Below are positions 1-6,080 of a stretch of DNA of 9,041 bases, one piece after another. Position 1 is the first letter of the stretch. Each line of letters opens with the position of its first letter. Under the pieces are notes generated by a model. It saw only the letters and a list, made by a program, of their open reading frames with translations. It was not told where the DNA came from and did no database searches. The stretch is from a bacterium (GTDB taxonomy: Bacteria; Zixibacteria; MSB-5A5; GN15; FEB-12), in the NCBI GenBank assembly GCA_030619425.1, contig JAUXBJ010000039.1:1-9041 (forward strand), given 5' to 3'. The position numbers and the translations under genes were made by a program.

Positions 1-944
1 ACAAATACTCTTTTACCAACGATCTGGCTATTTCCCACTGGGATACTTACAACATGGTGTTTGCCAACACTAATCGTCCTCCCGTCGATTTCTACGTCGA
101 TACAACCTTTGGTTGGGTGCCGCTGACGGTACAGTTCAGTGACAGCTCCGAGGGCGCCAGTGAGTGGCACTGGCTTTTCGGGGACGGCGATGAATCCTCG
201 GTGAGCAATCCCGAGCATACTTATGTCACCGGCGGGGCGTTCGATGTTTACCTTGAGAACCTACTGCTGGATGGATGGCACAACCATACGACTAAGAAGA
301 TGGTAGTCACCCTGGCTGACACGATAATCATACCCGACGGTTTCATGCCGCCGGGCGGAACGGTTTCCATCCCTGTTTATCTGCGCAACTCTCATCCGAT
401 GAATGAACTGGTCTTGCCGGTGTGCTACGCAGGCGAAATCGATTTGACTTACCTTGGCTTTGATACCGACTCCTGTCGCACCGACTACTTCGATTATGTC
501 TCGCTGGCGCAGTTCTCACCCTCGTCGAAGAAACTGGCCTTTAGCTTCAAAGCCGGTATTGATATCGGCAATCCGCCATTGTCCCCCGGCTACGGTCCGA
601 TTATCAACCTGAATTTTTCCGTCGGCGCCGGCAGCGGTACCAACACTATTGACACCACGACGTTAGGGTTGCGCCTGCTGGAGCTTGACGCCGGCTACGT
701 TGTCTACCAGCCGCGAGTAGTGGCCGGAGTTTGGCGGACGGGCCTCTGCGGTGATATCGACGGAAACGGCACCGTGGCTGATATCGCCGACCTGGTCTAC
801 ATGGTAGACTACATGTTTACCGGGGGACCACCGCCGGTGGATATGGACGCCGCCAATGTCGACGGCCTGAACGGATTAGACATTTCCGATTTGGTTTATT
901 TGGTAGACTACATGTTCAACAGCGGGCCGCCGCCGGTCTGTTAG
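1..944 (+). CDS. Secreted multidomain protein, 3' part (PKD, cohesin-like, dockerin)
   Basis: The frame is already open at the first complete codon (base 3), so the gene begins outside the window and the ATG at 54 is only an internal Met. In order I see a PKD-type Ig fold at about 84-314 (key piece WHWLFGDGD, then NPEHTY), a beta-rich cohesin-like domain at about 315-705 (IIIPDG, VSIPVYLRN, LNFSVGAG), and a C-terminal type I dockerin at 747-941. The dockerin has two repeats (DIADLVYMVDYMF and DISDLVYLVDYMF), each followed by a GPPP turn, and Cys at both ends that could form a clasp. PKD and dockerin modules are known from exported, surface or secreted proteins, where dockerin binds cohesin in a calcium-dependent way. 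The catalytic part, if there is one, lies upstream and I cannot name it from the 17 codons before the ATG. The second calcium loop is degenerate. Confidence 0.85.
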   Translation, partial: KYSFTNDLAISHWDTYNMVFANTNRPPVDFYVDTTFGWVPLTVQFSDSSEGASEWHWLFGDGDESSVSNPEHTYVTGGAFDVYLENLLLDGWHNHTTKKMVVTLADTIIIPDGFMPPGGTVSIPVYLRNSHPMNELVLPVCYAGEIDLTYLGFDTDSCRTDYFDYVSLAQFSPSSKKLAFSFKAGIDIGNPPLSPGYGPIINLNFSVGAGSGTNTIDTTTLGLRLLELDAGYVVYQPRVVAGVWRTGLCGDIDGNGTVADIADLVYMVDYMFTGGPPPVDMDAANVDGLNGLDISDLVYLVDYMFNSGPPPVC

Positions 945-980
945 CGGCCTGATCGTCGTGGAAAACTCGTAAGCATACAA

Positions 981-1012
981 AACGGCCGCTCTCCTGTGCG
1001 GAAGCCGCCGTT
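981..1012. terminator. Hairpin between convergent genes, likely bidirectional terminator
   Basis: AACGGC (981-986) pairs with GCCGTT (1007-1012). Inside, GCT/AGC and TCC/GGA continue the stem with a C-C mismatch and one bulged C around a TGTGC loop. It lies between two convergent stops (944 on + and 1043 on -). On the minus strand the stem is followed by GTTTTG, a short U-run. On the plus strand the following bases are T-rich (TTATTCGTTCTGCTTGTTT) but not a clean U-tract. Confidence 0.6.
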
Positions 1013-1042
1013 ATTCGTTCTGCTTGTTTCGGGAGAGCGGTG

Positions 1043-1486
1043 CTATAACCCGATCTCGCGGACGTAGGTGCTCGTGTAGCCGTCAATCACTGTCTGTGCC
1101 AATACCAGTGTATCAGCGCTAAGCTCCACGACCCAATCGAACGGCAGTCGTCCATCTTCGTATTTTAGAATCCAACCCATCTGCGAATTCACAGGGTTCG
1201 ATTCATACGACAGGAAATACTTCCCTGCCGACACCAATGCCTTATTGTAGGTGTATACGTAATTGCCCACAGTATCGAATACCAACCGGCGCATGTAGTC
1301 CACACTGTCGGCATATATCGTGTCGCCGGTTATGCCGCCGGCCGACATGACCCAATTCCAAGTGCCTACTTCGCCGAGGTCCACCTCCTCAGCCGCCGGT
1401 GGCGTCCCGCGAGAACAGGAAAGCACCATACATGTTATGGTTATTGTCATCAGCGCAAACATGATTGCTGTTATGGTTCTGGTCAT
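1043..1486 (-). CDS. Small hypothetical lipoprotein, lipocalin-like beta-barrel (paralogue A)
   Basis: 147 residues. The N-terminus is a lipoprotein signal peptide: basic start (MTR), hydrophobic stretch to about residue 22, then lipobox V-L-S-C with the acylated Cys at 24, so the mature protein should be membrane-anchored and face the periplasm or outside. The mature part is rich in beta-strand, opening GTWNWVMSAGG and closing DTLVLAQTVIDGYTSTYVRE. I associate this layout (W-x-W, S-x-GG, RxLVF, YxDG, DTLxL, GYTxTYxR) with small lipocalin-like proteins of FCB bacteria, mostly of unknown function. The ATG is preceded by GAGGAGG 8 bases upstream (1495-1501 on the complement), which fixes the start. 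It lies downstream of its paralogue with a 73-base gap, so the two are probably co-transcribed. Function unknown. Confidence 0.8.
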   Translation of the reverse strand: MTRTITAIMFALMTITITCMVLSCSRGTPPAAEEVDLGEVGTWNWVMSAGGITGDTIYADSVDYMRRLVFDTVGNYVYTYNKALVSAGKYFLSYESNPVNSQMGWILKYEDGRLPFDWVVELSADTLVLAQTVIDGYTSTYVREIGL

Positions 1487-1559
1487 CTTATTGTCCTCCT
1501 CAGTCCTGTTATCCTCAATATCATAGCATGGCCTGCTTATTTCATCTGGTGCGGAAGCT

Positions 1560-2006
1560 CTATTGTAGGCGGAAATACGTGTGGGTGTATCCGTTGATAA
1601 TCAGGTCCGTTAGTATGATGGTGTCGCGCCCGATGAACTCCACCGTTTGGGGCGCATGAATTCCGTCTGCGTAGCGCAGCACCTTCTTGCGCACAGAGTC
1701 GACATCTTCCCAATCAATAGTGTAGCCGACCACCCATTCGGGTTCTATGAAACTCCCGGACGTATCAGTCTCCCAGAATTCCACTGTCGACGGGGGATTG
1801 AATACCAGAGCGCGTGCAAATGAGACCGAATCTACATGGAGCAGTTCATTGTTGAGGCCGCCAACGGATTGAAGCCAGAACCAGACCCCTTGCTCTGCCA
1901 AAAATGTGGACTGCATCGGTGTATCACTTCGGGAACAACTCATGCCGATAGCGCCAAGGGTAGCGATTGTCAATGCCAGGAGTAAAGCCAGCGCTGTTTT
2001 TCTCAT
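1560..2006 (-). CDS. Small hypothetical lipoprotein, lipocalin-like beta-barrel (paralogue B)
   Basis: 148 residues with a signal peptide ending in lipobox G-M-S-C, Cys again at position 24. The mature domain aligns along its whole length with its downstream neighbour: GVWFWLQSVGG, DSVSFARALVF, LRYADG, DTIILTDLIINGYTHTYFR. It therefore arose by duplication, followed by strong divergence in the middle (about residues 70-105). GGAGGAA lies 7 bases before the ATG (complement of 2013-2019). It is probably anchored in the membrane on the periplasmic side. A lipocalin-like ligand-binding barrel is an inference from the W-x-W start and beta-strand pattern, and no ligand can be named. Confidence 0.8.
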   Translation of the reverse strand: MRKTALALLLALTIATLGAIGMSCSRSDTPMQSTFLAEQGVWFWLQSVGGLNNELLHVDSVSFARALVFNPPSTVEFWETDTSGSFIEPEWVVGYTIDWEDVDSVRKKVLRYADGIHAPQTVEFIGRDTIILTDLIINGYTHTYFRLQ

Positions 2007-2154
2007 CGTCTATTCCTCCGTAACTCCGTCTATCGTTATGTCGCACCTGTAACAGAGCATCACGCTCCATCAATCGCGGGGAAATCTACAACAATGTTAT
2101 TGATTTGTCACTAACTTTTTGGATGTTAGCCGGCAACAAGGCAGGTTTTGGTCG

Positions 2155-3063
2155 TTATTCTCCCGAGGCATAATGCCGACGGAGGTCTTTGAGTAGCGGA
2201 TCTCCTTCCTGCAAATCCCACCAGACATCATCGGGGTCGGCGCGACGGATCATGCCGATCATCAATGGACTGACGCCCTGGTGGCAACGCAGGAGGACAT
2301 CCTCGTACTCCACTCCGATTATTTCCCACTTGCCGGAACCGGTCGACATCACGTAGCGACATGGTTTGACTACGCCGGTGCAGAGCGACTGAGCGCCGGA
2401 AAAGACTTCGTGACCCTCACGCAGCGAGAGCGCGTAACGTTCGTTACCGCGAGCTGGTCGACACTGAAAGACGTAGTATGGCTGTATGCCGGCCTCAGCG
2501 GCGGCATACCAGAGATCTGCCAGAACGTTCGGATCGTCATTGATGTTCCGTAACAGTGGCGTCTGAATCAAGAAAGTGTAGTTGGGGAAGGCCTTGACCA
2601 CGTCAACCAGGGCCGGTCGGATTTCCTCGGGACGTACCACGTGCAGGACGATGTAGACTCTCTTGGCGTCAAAGCGCGGCATTACCCCGGCATAGCGTTT
2701 GGGGTCATGCACCAGGGCGCGGGTTCCGATCCGGATATCGTGAATATGCTTGATTCTGCTGATCCCCTTAAGAAGTCCACTCATTAACTCCGGTTCGGCC
2801 AGGAGCGCGTCACCACCGCTCATCAGTACGCTGTGAACCTCAGGGTGCTCTCGCAAATACGCCAACGTCTGTTTTCTGTCGACTACGACGTCATGTTCCA
2901 ACGCCTCGCCTTCGAACAGCCTCTTACGGAAACACCAGTCACAGATGGAGTGGCAGTCCTCGGCAACAAACAACAGCACCGTTTCCCGATACTTGTGCTG
3001 CAAGCCGGGGATGCGGAAATTCTTCTCCTCGCTGGACGGATCGTATACAAACATCTCTCCCAT
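2155..3063 (-). CDS. KamA-family radical SAM protein (lysine 2,3-aminomutase-like)
   Basis: 302 residues from the ATG at 3063. The radical SAM cluster motif is C37-HSI-C41-DW-C44. Family landmarks follow in the right order: GLQHKYRETVLL just before the cluster, FRKRLF after it, SGGDALL (82-88), RIGTRALVHDPKR (111-123), QTPLLRNIND (167-176), YYVFQCRPARGN (196-207) and MSTGSGKWEIIG (239-250). The fold should bind a 4Fe-4S cluster and S-adenosylmethionine. Classical members also use PLP to move an amino group, and Lys245 in STGSGK is a candidate PLP lysine. The protein is shorter than true lysine 2,3-aminomutase (over 400 residues) and lacks its C-terminal Cys cluster, so the substrate is uncertain. 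I chose this ATG over an in-frame TTG at 3186 because AAAGGAG sits 7 bases before it and nothing similar precedes the TTG. No clear terminator follows the stop. Confidence 0.88.
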   Translation of the reverse strand: MGEMFVYDPSSEEKNFRIPGLQHKYRETVLLFVAEDCHSICDWCFRKRLFEGEALEHDVVVDRKQTLAYLREHPEVHSVLMSGGDALLAEPELMSGLLKGISRIKHIHDIRIGTRALVHDPKRYAGVMPRFDAKRVYIVLHVVRPEEIRPALVDVVKAFPNYTFLIQTPLLRNINDDPNVLADLWYAAAEAGIQPYYVFQCRPARGNERYALSLREGHEVFSGAQSLCTGVVKPCRYVMSTGSGKWEIIGVEYEDVLLRCHQGVSPLMIGMIRRADPDDVWWDLQEGDPLLKDLRRHYASGE

Positions 3064-3242
3064 GGCAATACTCCTTTGCCTCTGTCCGCAACAGCAATCC
3101 AAGTTCAATCCATTCGGGTTCTGTGGACCGGCTTCATCTCTCAGGCAGACGTTAACCTTGACCCTCCCGTGAAGCTCAATCGGCAAGCGTTGTGGGCAGG
3201 TGTTGAGACCAACACCTGAGGTCCGGTTGCGGACTCATACCT
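3064..3242 (-). promoter_or_regulatory. Structured 5' leader of the radical SAM gene (candidate cis-regulatory RNA)
   Basis: About 179 bases lie between the predicted start of transcription (near 3242) and the ATG. Read as RNA, it begins with hairpin GTCCG-CAAC-CGGAC (3221-3234), then a perfect 9-bp, 4-base-loop hairpin CAGGTGTTG/CAACACCTG (3197-3218). A 6-bp stem GCTTCA/TGAAGC follows. GTCCGCAAC at the 5' end is also the exact complement of GTTGCGGAC (3084-3092) just before the Shine-Dalgarno, so a 9-bp closing helix can form instead of the first hairpin. The Shine-Dalgarno itself lies in the 7-base loop of GGCAA/TTGCC (3064-3080). An 11-codon upstream ORF (3137-3105) is also possible. I do not recognise a known riboswitch class. 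Confidence 0.5.
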
Positions 3243-3248
3243 AAACTA

Positions 3249-3277
3249 ATAGTAGATAACATGACCATGTCTGTCAA
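3249..3277 (-). promoter_or_regulatory. Sigma70-type promoter of the radical SAM gene
   Basis: On the minus strand, TTGACA (complement of 3272-3277, a perfect -35) is followed after exactly 17 bases by TACTAT (complement of 3249-3254, 4 of 6 at the -10). Predicted transcription starts near 3242. Confidence 0.65.
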
Positions 3278-3280
3278 GTC

Positions 3281-3309
3281 TTGTATCTGACTATTCTACC
3301 TACTATAAC
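3281..3309 (+). promoter_or_regulatory. Possible rightward promoter, back to back with the radical SAM promoter
   Basis: TTGTAT (3281-3286, 3 of 6), 17 bases, then TATAAC (3304-3309, 5 of 6). Its -35 lies only 3 bases from the -35 of the leftward promoter. A transcript would begin near 3316, in the middle of the CAGTGAA-A-TTCACTG dyad, and run into the apparently non-coding stretch before fic. Confidence 0.3.
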
Positions 3310-3323
3310 AGTGAAATTCACTG
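3309..3323. promoter_or_regulatory. Perfect 15-bp dyad, operator-like
   Basis: CAGTGAA (3309-3315), one central A, TTCACTG (3317-3323). The arms are perfect and the site overlaps the predicted start of the weak rightward promoter. Its centre is about 74 bases upstream of the radical SAM transcription start, a place where a repressor (rightward) or activator (leftward) could bind. No regulator gene is recognisable nearby. Confidence 0.4.
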
Positions 3324-3560
3324 ATTGTTTCAATAAATCCTTGAAGGTACAAGCGTGCTGGTGTGGTGCGCAATAACTTAGCGTTGACCTGTATCGACGA
3401 ATCGGTTATCTGGACAAACACAGGAAGTTTGTACTTTGGCTGCACGCTGTGCACGTCTGGTCTGGCCATTTGTGCCATGGCTACCGGCAACGGAGGAAGA
3501 AGTGTCGGTCAGGCGGGCTGTTCGCATGAAGTGATTCAAAAGGATTTCGATAAAAAACAA

Positions 3561-3590
3561 TTGGCTACTGAAAGCTAAATAGGCTATTAT
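3561..3590 (+). promoter_or_regulatory. Promoter of the fic-MATE operon
   Basis: TTGGCT (3561-3566, 4 of 6), 18 bases, then TATTAT (3585-3590, 5 of 6). Transcription should start near 3597, leaving a leader of only about 24 bases with a full Shine-Dalgarno. Confidence 0.5.
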
Positions 3591-3600
3591 TAAGCTACTA
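3563..3600 (+). repeat. Imperfect tandem repeat over the fic promoter, possible operator
   Basis: Two adjacent units of about 19-20 bases: GGCTA...AAGCTA at 3563-3577 and again at 3582-3597. GGCTA and AAGCTA are identical in both and the bases between differ, with a one-base gap. One unit covers the -35 and spacer, the other the -10 and start site. Head-to-tail sites in this position suit a repressor or other regulator binding as a direct-repeat pair. Chance similarity in AT-rich promoter DNA cannot be excluded. Confidence 0.35.
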
Positions 3601-3603
3601 CCG

Positions 3604-3613
3604 AAAGGAGGTG
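3604..3613 (+). promoter_or_regulatory. Near-complete Shine-Dalgarno deciding a TTG start
   Basis: AAAGGAGGTG is complementary to essentially the whole anti-Shine-Dalgarno end of 16S rRNA. It sits 9 bases (from the last G of GGAGG) before TTG at 3621, and no ATG or GTG in the fic frame lies nearby. A very strong site combined with the weak initiator TTG suggests deliberately tuned translation of fic. Confidence 0.7.
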
Positions 3614-3620
3614 TTCAACT

Positions 3621-4664
3621 TTGCTGTCTCTCGACCCAAAAAAACTGACCAAGACGTCGATCCCCGTCAGCACGGGCTGGCTTCTCGGTTCCTGCATGGA
3701 AGCCCGGGGAAAACAAGACCTCTGGATCAGGCAGAAGCCGGAGGTCCTCGAAGTTCTGCGCGAACAGGCTATTATTCAGAGCGTAGAGTCGTCGAACCGT
3801 ATCGAAGGAGTGACGATACCGGCGGATCGGCTTCGTCCCGTAGTTCTGGGAAAAGCGAGACCGCGTGACCGTTCGGAGGAAGAACTCGCAGGCTACCGGC
3901 GAGCGCTGGATTGGATTTTCTCGCGCAAACGTCGGGTCTCTATCACACCGGACGTCATCAAGCGACTCCATGCTACGGCACAGGGTGGTCTTTCCGGCGA
4001 TGCGGGGGAATGGAAAAAGCGCAACAACGAGATCATCGAAATCCTGCCGAACGGCGAGAGGAAAGTCAGGTTCGTTCCTACATCGGCCAAAACCACCCCC
4101 AAGACCATGGAGAAACTGTGCCGGAATTACCGCGATGCATCCGACGATGAACTCGTGCCTTCGCTGCTGATCGTCGCCACCTTCGTCTTCGATCTCCTAT
4201 GTATCCATCCCTTCCGTGACGGAAACGGACGCGTTTCACGGCTTGCCACGACGCTTCTGCTCCAGTCCTACGATTTTCAAGTGGCACGTTACATCAGCTT
4301 GGAGCGTCTCATCGAGGTGAGCAAAGACGAATACTACGATGTCTTGGCTGGATGTTCGCAGGGATGGCACGACGGCAACAATGAGATCGTCCCTTGGTGG
4401 AATTACTTCCTGAGCGTGTTGCACCGCGCCTACAAGGAGTTCGAGCAGCAGGTAGAATCGACAGAGGCCCGTCCCGCCAAGAGCGACCTGATCCGGCAGA
4501 CTGTGCTCGCCCAAGTGGAACAGTTCACGCTGGGGGACCTTGCGGCCCAATTGCCGGCGGCCAGCCCGCAACTCATCAAGAAGGTCCTCTCCGAATTGAA
4601 GAAGCAGGGGAAGATTCGTCTTATAGGCAGGGGGCGAGGCGCTCGGTGGGAAATCATCTTGTAG
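3621..4664 (+). CDS. Fic family protein AMPyltransferase, class II self-inhibited
   Basis: 347 residues from a TTG start. The catalytic Fic loop is intact and canonical: H196-PFRDGNGR204-VSR207. His196 is the general base and Asp200 and the Asn/Gly/Arg residues hold the ATP phosphates, so the protein should transfer AMP from ATP to target hydroxyl side chains in the cytoplasm. An inhibitory motif S58-NRI-E62-G63 precedes it. This is the (S/T)xxxE(G/N) helix that in class II Fic proteins sits N-terminal in the same chain and blocks ATP binding, so no separate antitoxin is needed. Residues about 1-80 match the Fic N-terminal region and about 285-347 form a winged-helix-like tail (FTLGDLAAQL, LIKKVLSELKKQGKIRLIG). 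Length and layout resemble the Shewanella SoFic type. The MATE gene follows after 12 bases. The target is not visible from sequence. Confidence 0.93.
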   Translation: MLSLDPKKLTKTSIPVSTGWLLGSCMEARGKQDLWIRQKPEVLEVLREQAIIQSVESSNRIEGVTIPADRLRPVVLGKARPRDRSEEELAGYRRALDWIFSRKRRVSITPDVIKRLHATAQGGLSGDAGEWKKRNNEIIEILPNGERKVRFVPTSAKTTPKTMEKLCRNYRDASDDELVPSLLIVATFVFDLLCIHPFRDGNGRVSRLATTLLLQSYDFQVARYISLERLIEVSKDEYYDVLAGCSQGWHDGNNEIVPWWNYFLSVLHRAYKEFEQQVESTEARPAKSDLIRQTVLAQVEQFTLGDLAAQLPAASPQLIKKVLSELKKQGKIRLIGRGRGARWEIIL

Positions 4665-4676
4665 CTCCGAATCGCT

Positions 4677-6080
4677 ATGTCGAAGAAAGTGGCTGTAGGA
4701 GACAGTTTGACCGACACCGTTGAGAAAAAAACCACCGACTACACCGAGGGATCGATCATCAATTCCATCCTCAAGATGGGGCTGCCATCCATGTTCGGAT
4801 TCCTCAGCCAGAATATCTATTCTCTGGTCGACACCTATTGGGTGTCGCAACTGCCGGGTGAGGAGTCGGGGGTGGCGGCGATCACATTCTTTGCCACTAT
4901 CCTCTGGCTGTTCTTTTCGTTCAATCAACTGGTGGGACCGGGCTCGGTAGCGATTATCTCTCGGCGCTACGGCGAGAAGGCGTACGATCTGGCCGAGAAG
5001 GCGATCAAGGAAACCCTGCTTCTCAAGCTTTTCTTCGGCATAGTCTTCGGCGTGGTCGGGTACTTTGCGATTGAACCGATGCTCTACCTTATGGGCGCCA
5101 GGGGAGAGGCGTTGACCGATGGTATCGCGTACGGTAGCATCATGTTTCTCGGGATGGGGGTCATGTACGCCACATACTCATGCTACACGGCAATGCGAGG
5201 TATCGCCAACCCGCAGATGGCCATGATCCTGATGGTTGCGTCCAATGTTCTGAATATGGTGCTGGACCCGCTGTTGATGTTCGGTTACTGGGGACTGCCG
5301 GCGCTGGGTATCAAGGGTGCCGCTATCGCTTCAGTGATCAGCTACAGCCTCACCCTGGCCGTCGGGCTGTTTCTGCTATATGGCAACCACACCAATGTCA
5401 AACTCCACCTGCGCGGCAAGGCGCCGGTGGGGTTGGACACGATGTGGAAGATACTCAAGATCGGCATTCCGGCCTGGCTCGGCTCGATGTCATTCTCCAG
5501 CGCCCGGTTGGTGATAATGCCGTTGATCGCGGTGTTCGGCACCGAGGTGGTGGCTGCTTATGGCGTCGGCAACCAGGTTACGCATTTCGGGATCATGGTG
5601 CTGGTGGGGATTGGGCTGGGTCTGTCGGCGCTGATTGGCCACAATCTGGGCGGTAAGAAATATGAGCGGGCCAAGAAGACCGCCGACCAGGCGGTACTCT
5701 TGGGCGTCGGACTGATGCTGCTGTTTGGGATAGTCTCATTCTTGTTTGCGCGGCCGATCATGGGGCTGTTTTTCCAGAACGAAGTGACTATAGGTTACGG
5801 TGTGACCTTGCTGCGGATTTTTGCGCTCGGCTTCCCGTTCATCGGCGCTTTTCTGATGATCGAAGAAATCCATCTCGGCGTCGGCCTCAATACTCCCGCC
5901 ATGGTGATGAACATTGTCCACTCCTGGGCCTTCGAGGTCGGCCCGATTCTGCTCATGACCAGCCTGCTGGGATTCGGTCAGGACGCTATTTGGTGGACAA
6001 TCACTATCGCCGGCGTTTTCAGTACTACCATCTTCTACATCTACTATCAGCGTGGTCGCTGGCTGACCGTAAAGGTGTAG
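4677..6080 (+). CDS. MATE family efflux transporter
   Basis: 467 residues, strongly hydrophobic, about 12 membrane segments in two six-helix halves (roughly residues 28-236 and 258-460) with a polar middle loop (residues about 237-258, YGNHTNVKLHLRGKAPVGLD). The opening helix carries the MATE pattern LPSMFGFLSQNIYSLVDTYWVSQL, with the usual Asp in VDTYWV, and NPQMAMILMVASNVLNMVLDPLLMFG is the typical segment before the middle loop. It should export cations, drugs or metabolites from the inner membrane in exchange for Na+ or H+. The ATG at 4677 has no good ribosome-binding site. TAGGAG at 4696-4701 would serve an alternative TTG at 4707 and drop ten residues ahead of the first helix, or translation may be coupled to fic. 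Substrate unknown. The last codons are duplicated downstream. Confidence 0.92.
   Translation: MSKKVAVGDSLTDTVEKKTTDYTEGSIINSILKMGLPSMFGFLSQNIYSLVDTYWVSQLPGEESGVAAITFFATILWLFFSFNQLVGPGSVAIISRRYGEKAYDLAEKAIKETLLLKLFFGIVFGVVGYFAIEPMLYLMGARGEALTDGIAYGSIMFLGMGVMYATYSCYTAMRGIANPQMAMILMVASNVLNMVLDPLLMFGYWGLPALGIKGAAIASVISYSLTLAVGLFLLYGNHTNVKLHLRGKAPVGLDTMWKILKIGIPAWLGSMSFSSARLVIMPLIAVFGTEVVAAYGVGNQVTHFGIMVLVGIGLGLSALIGHNLGGKKYERAKKTADQAVLLGVGLMLLFGIVSFLFARPIMGLFFQNEVTIGYGVTLLRIFALGFPFIGAFLMIEEIHLGVGLNTPAMVMNIVHSWAFEVGPILLMTSLLGFGQDAIWWTITIAGVFSTTIFYIYYQRGRWLTVKV

Larger units (their letters stand above)
3278..3560. other. Intergenic region without a convincing gene
   Basis: Between the radical SAM promoter and the Fic promoter I find no gene I can defend. 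A GTG-started plus-strand frame at 3363-3578 would encode 71 residues with five Cys (YFGCTLC and so on). It has no well-placed ribosome-binding site and its end runs through the Fic promoter. The minus-strand frame 3490-3296 also lacks support. What the region does hold is a weak rightward promoter and a perfect dyad, listed separately. It could be a regulatory spacer, a small RNA locus or gene debris. Confidence 0.5.

Noticed and set aside
2111..2129. Terminator for the radical SAM gene (CTAAC/GTTAG)
   Set aside because: The stem is only 5 AT-rich pairs with a 9-base loop and no useful U-run on the minus strand.
3064..3186. N-terminal extension of the radical SAM protein from a TTG at 3186
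   Set aside because: It would add 41 residues (including C-C-C) with no family resemblance. The TTG has no ribosome-binding site, whereas AAAGGAG stands 7 bases before the ATG at 3063.
3064..3242. TPP riboswitch, because of CTGAGAGATG in the leader
   Set aside because: Only that short string is TPP-like. The second conserved TPP region and the pairing around it are not present. Lysine, SAM, cobalamin and T-box signatures were also not found.
4236..4928. 230-residue minus-strand frame
   Set aside because: It lies antisense across the Fic C-terminus and the MATE start, both with clear domains, and has no ribosome-binding site or recognisable domain.
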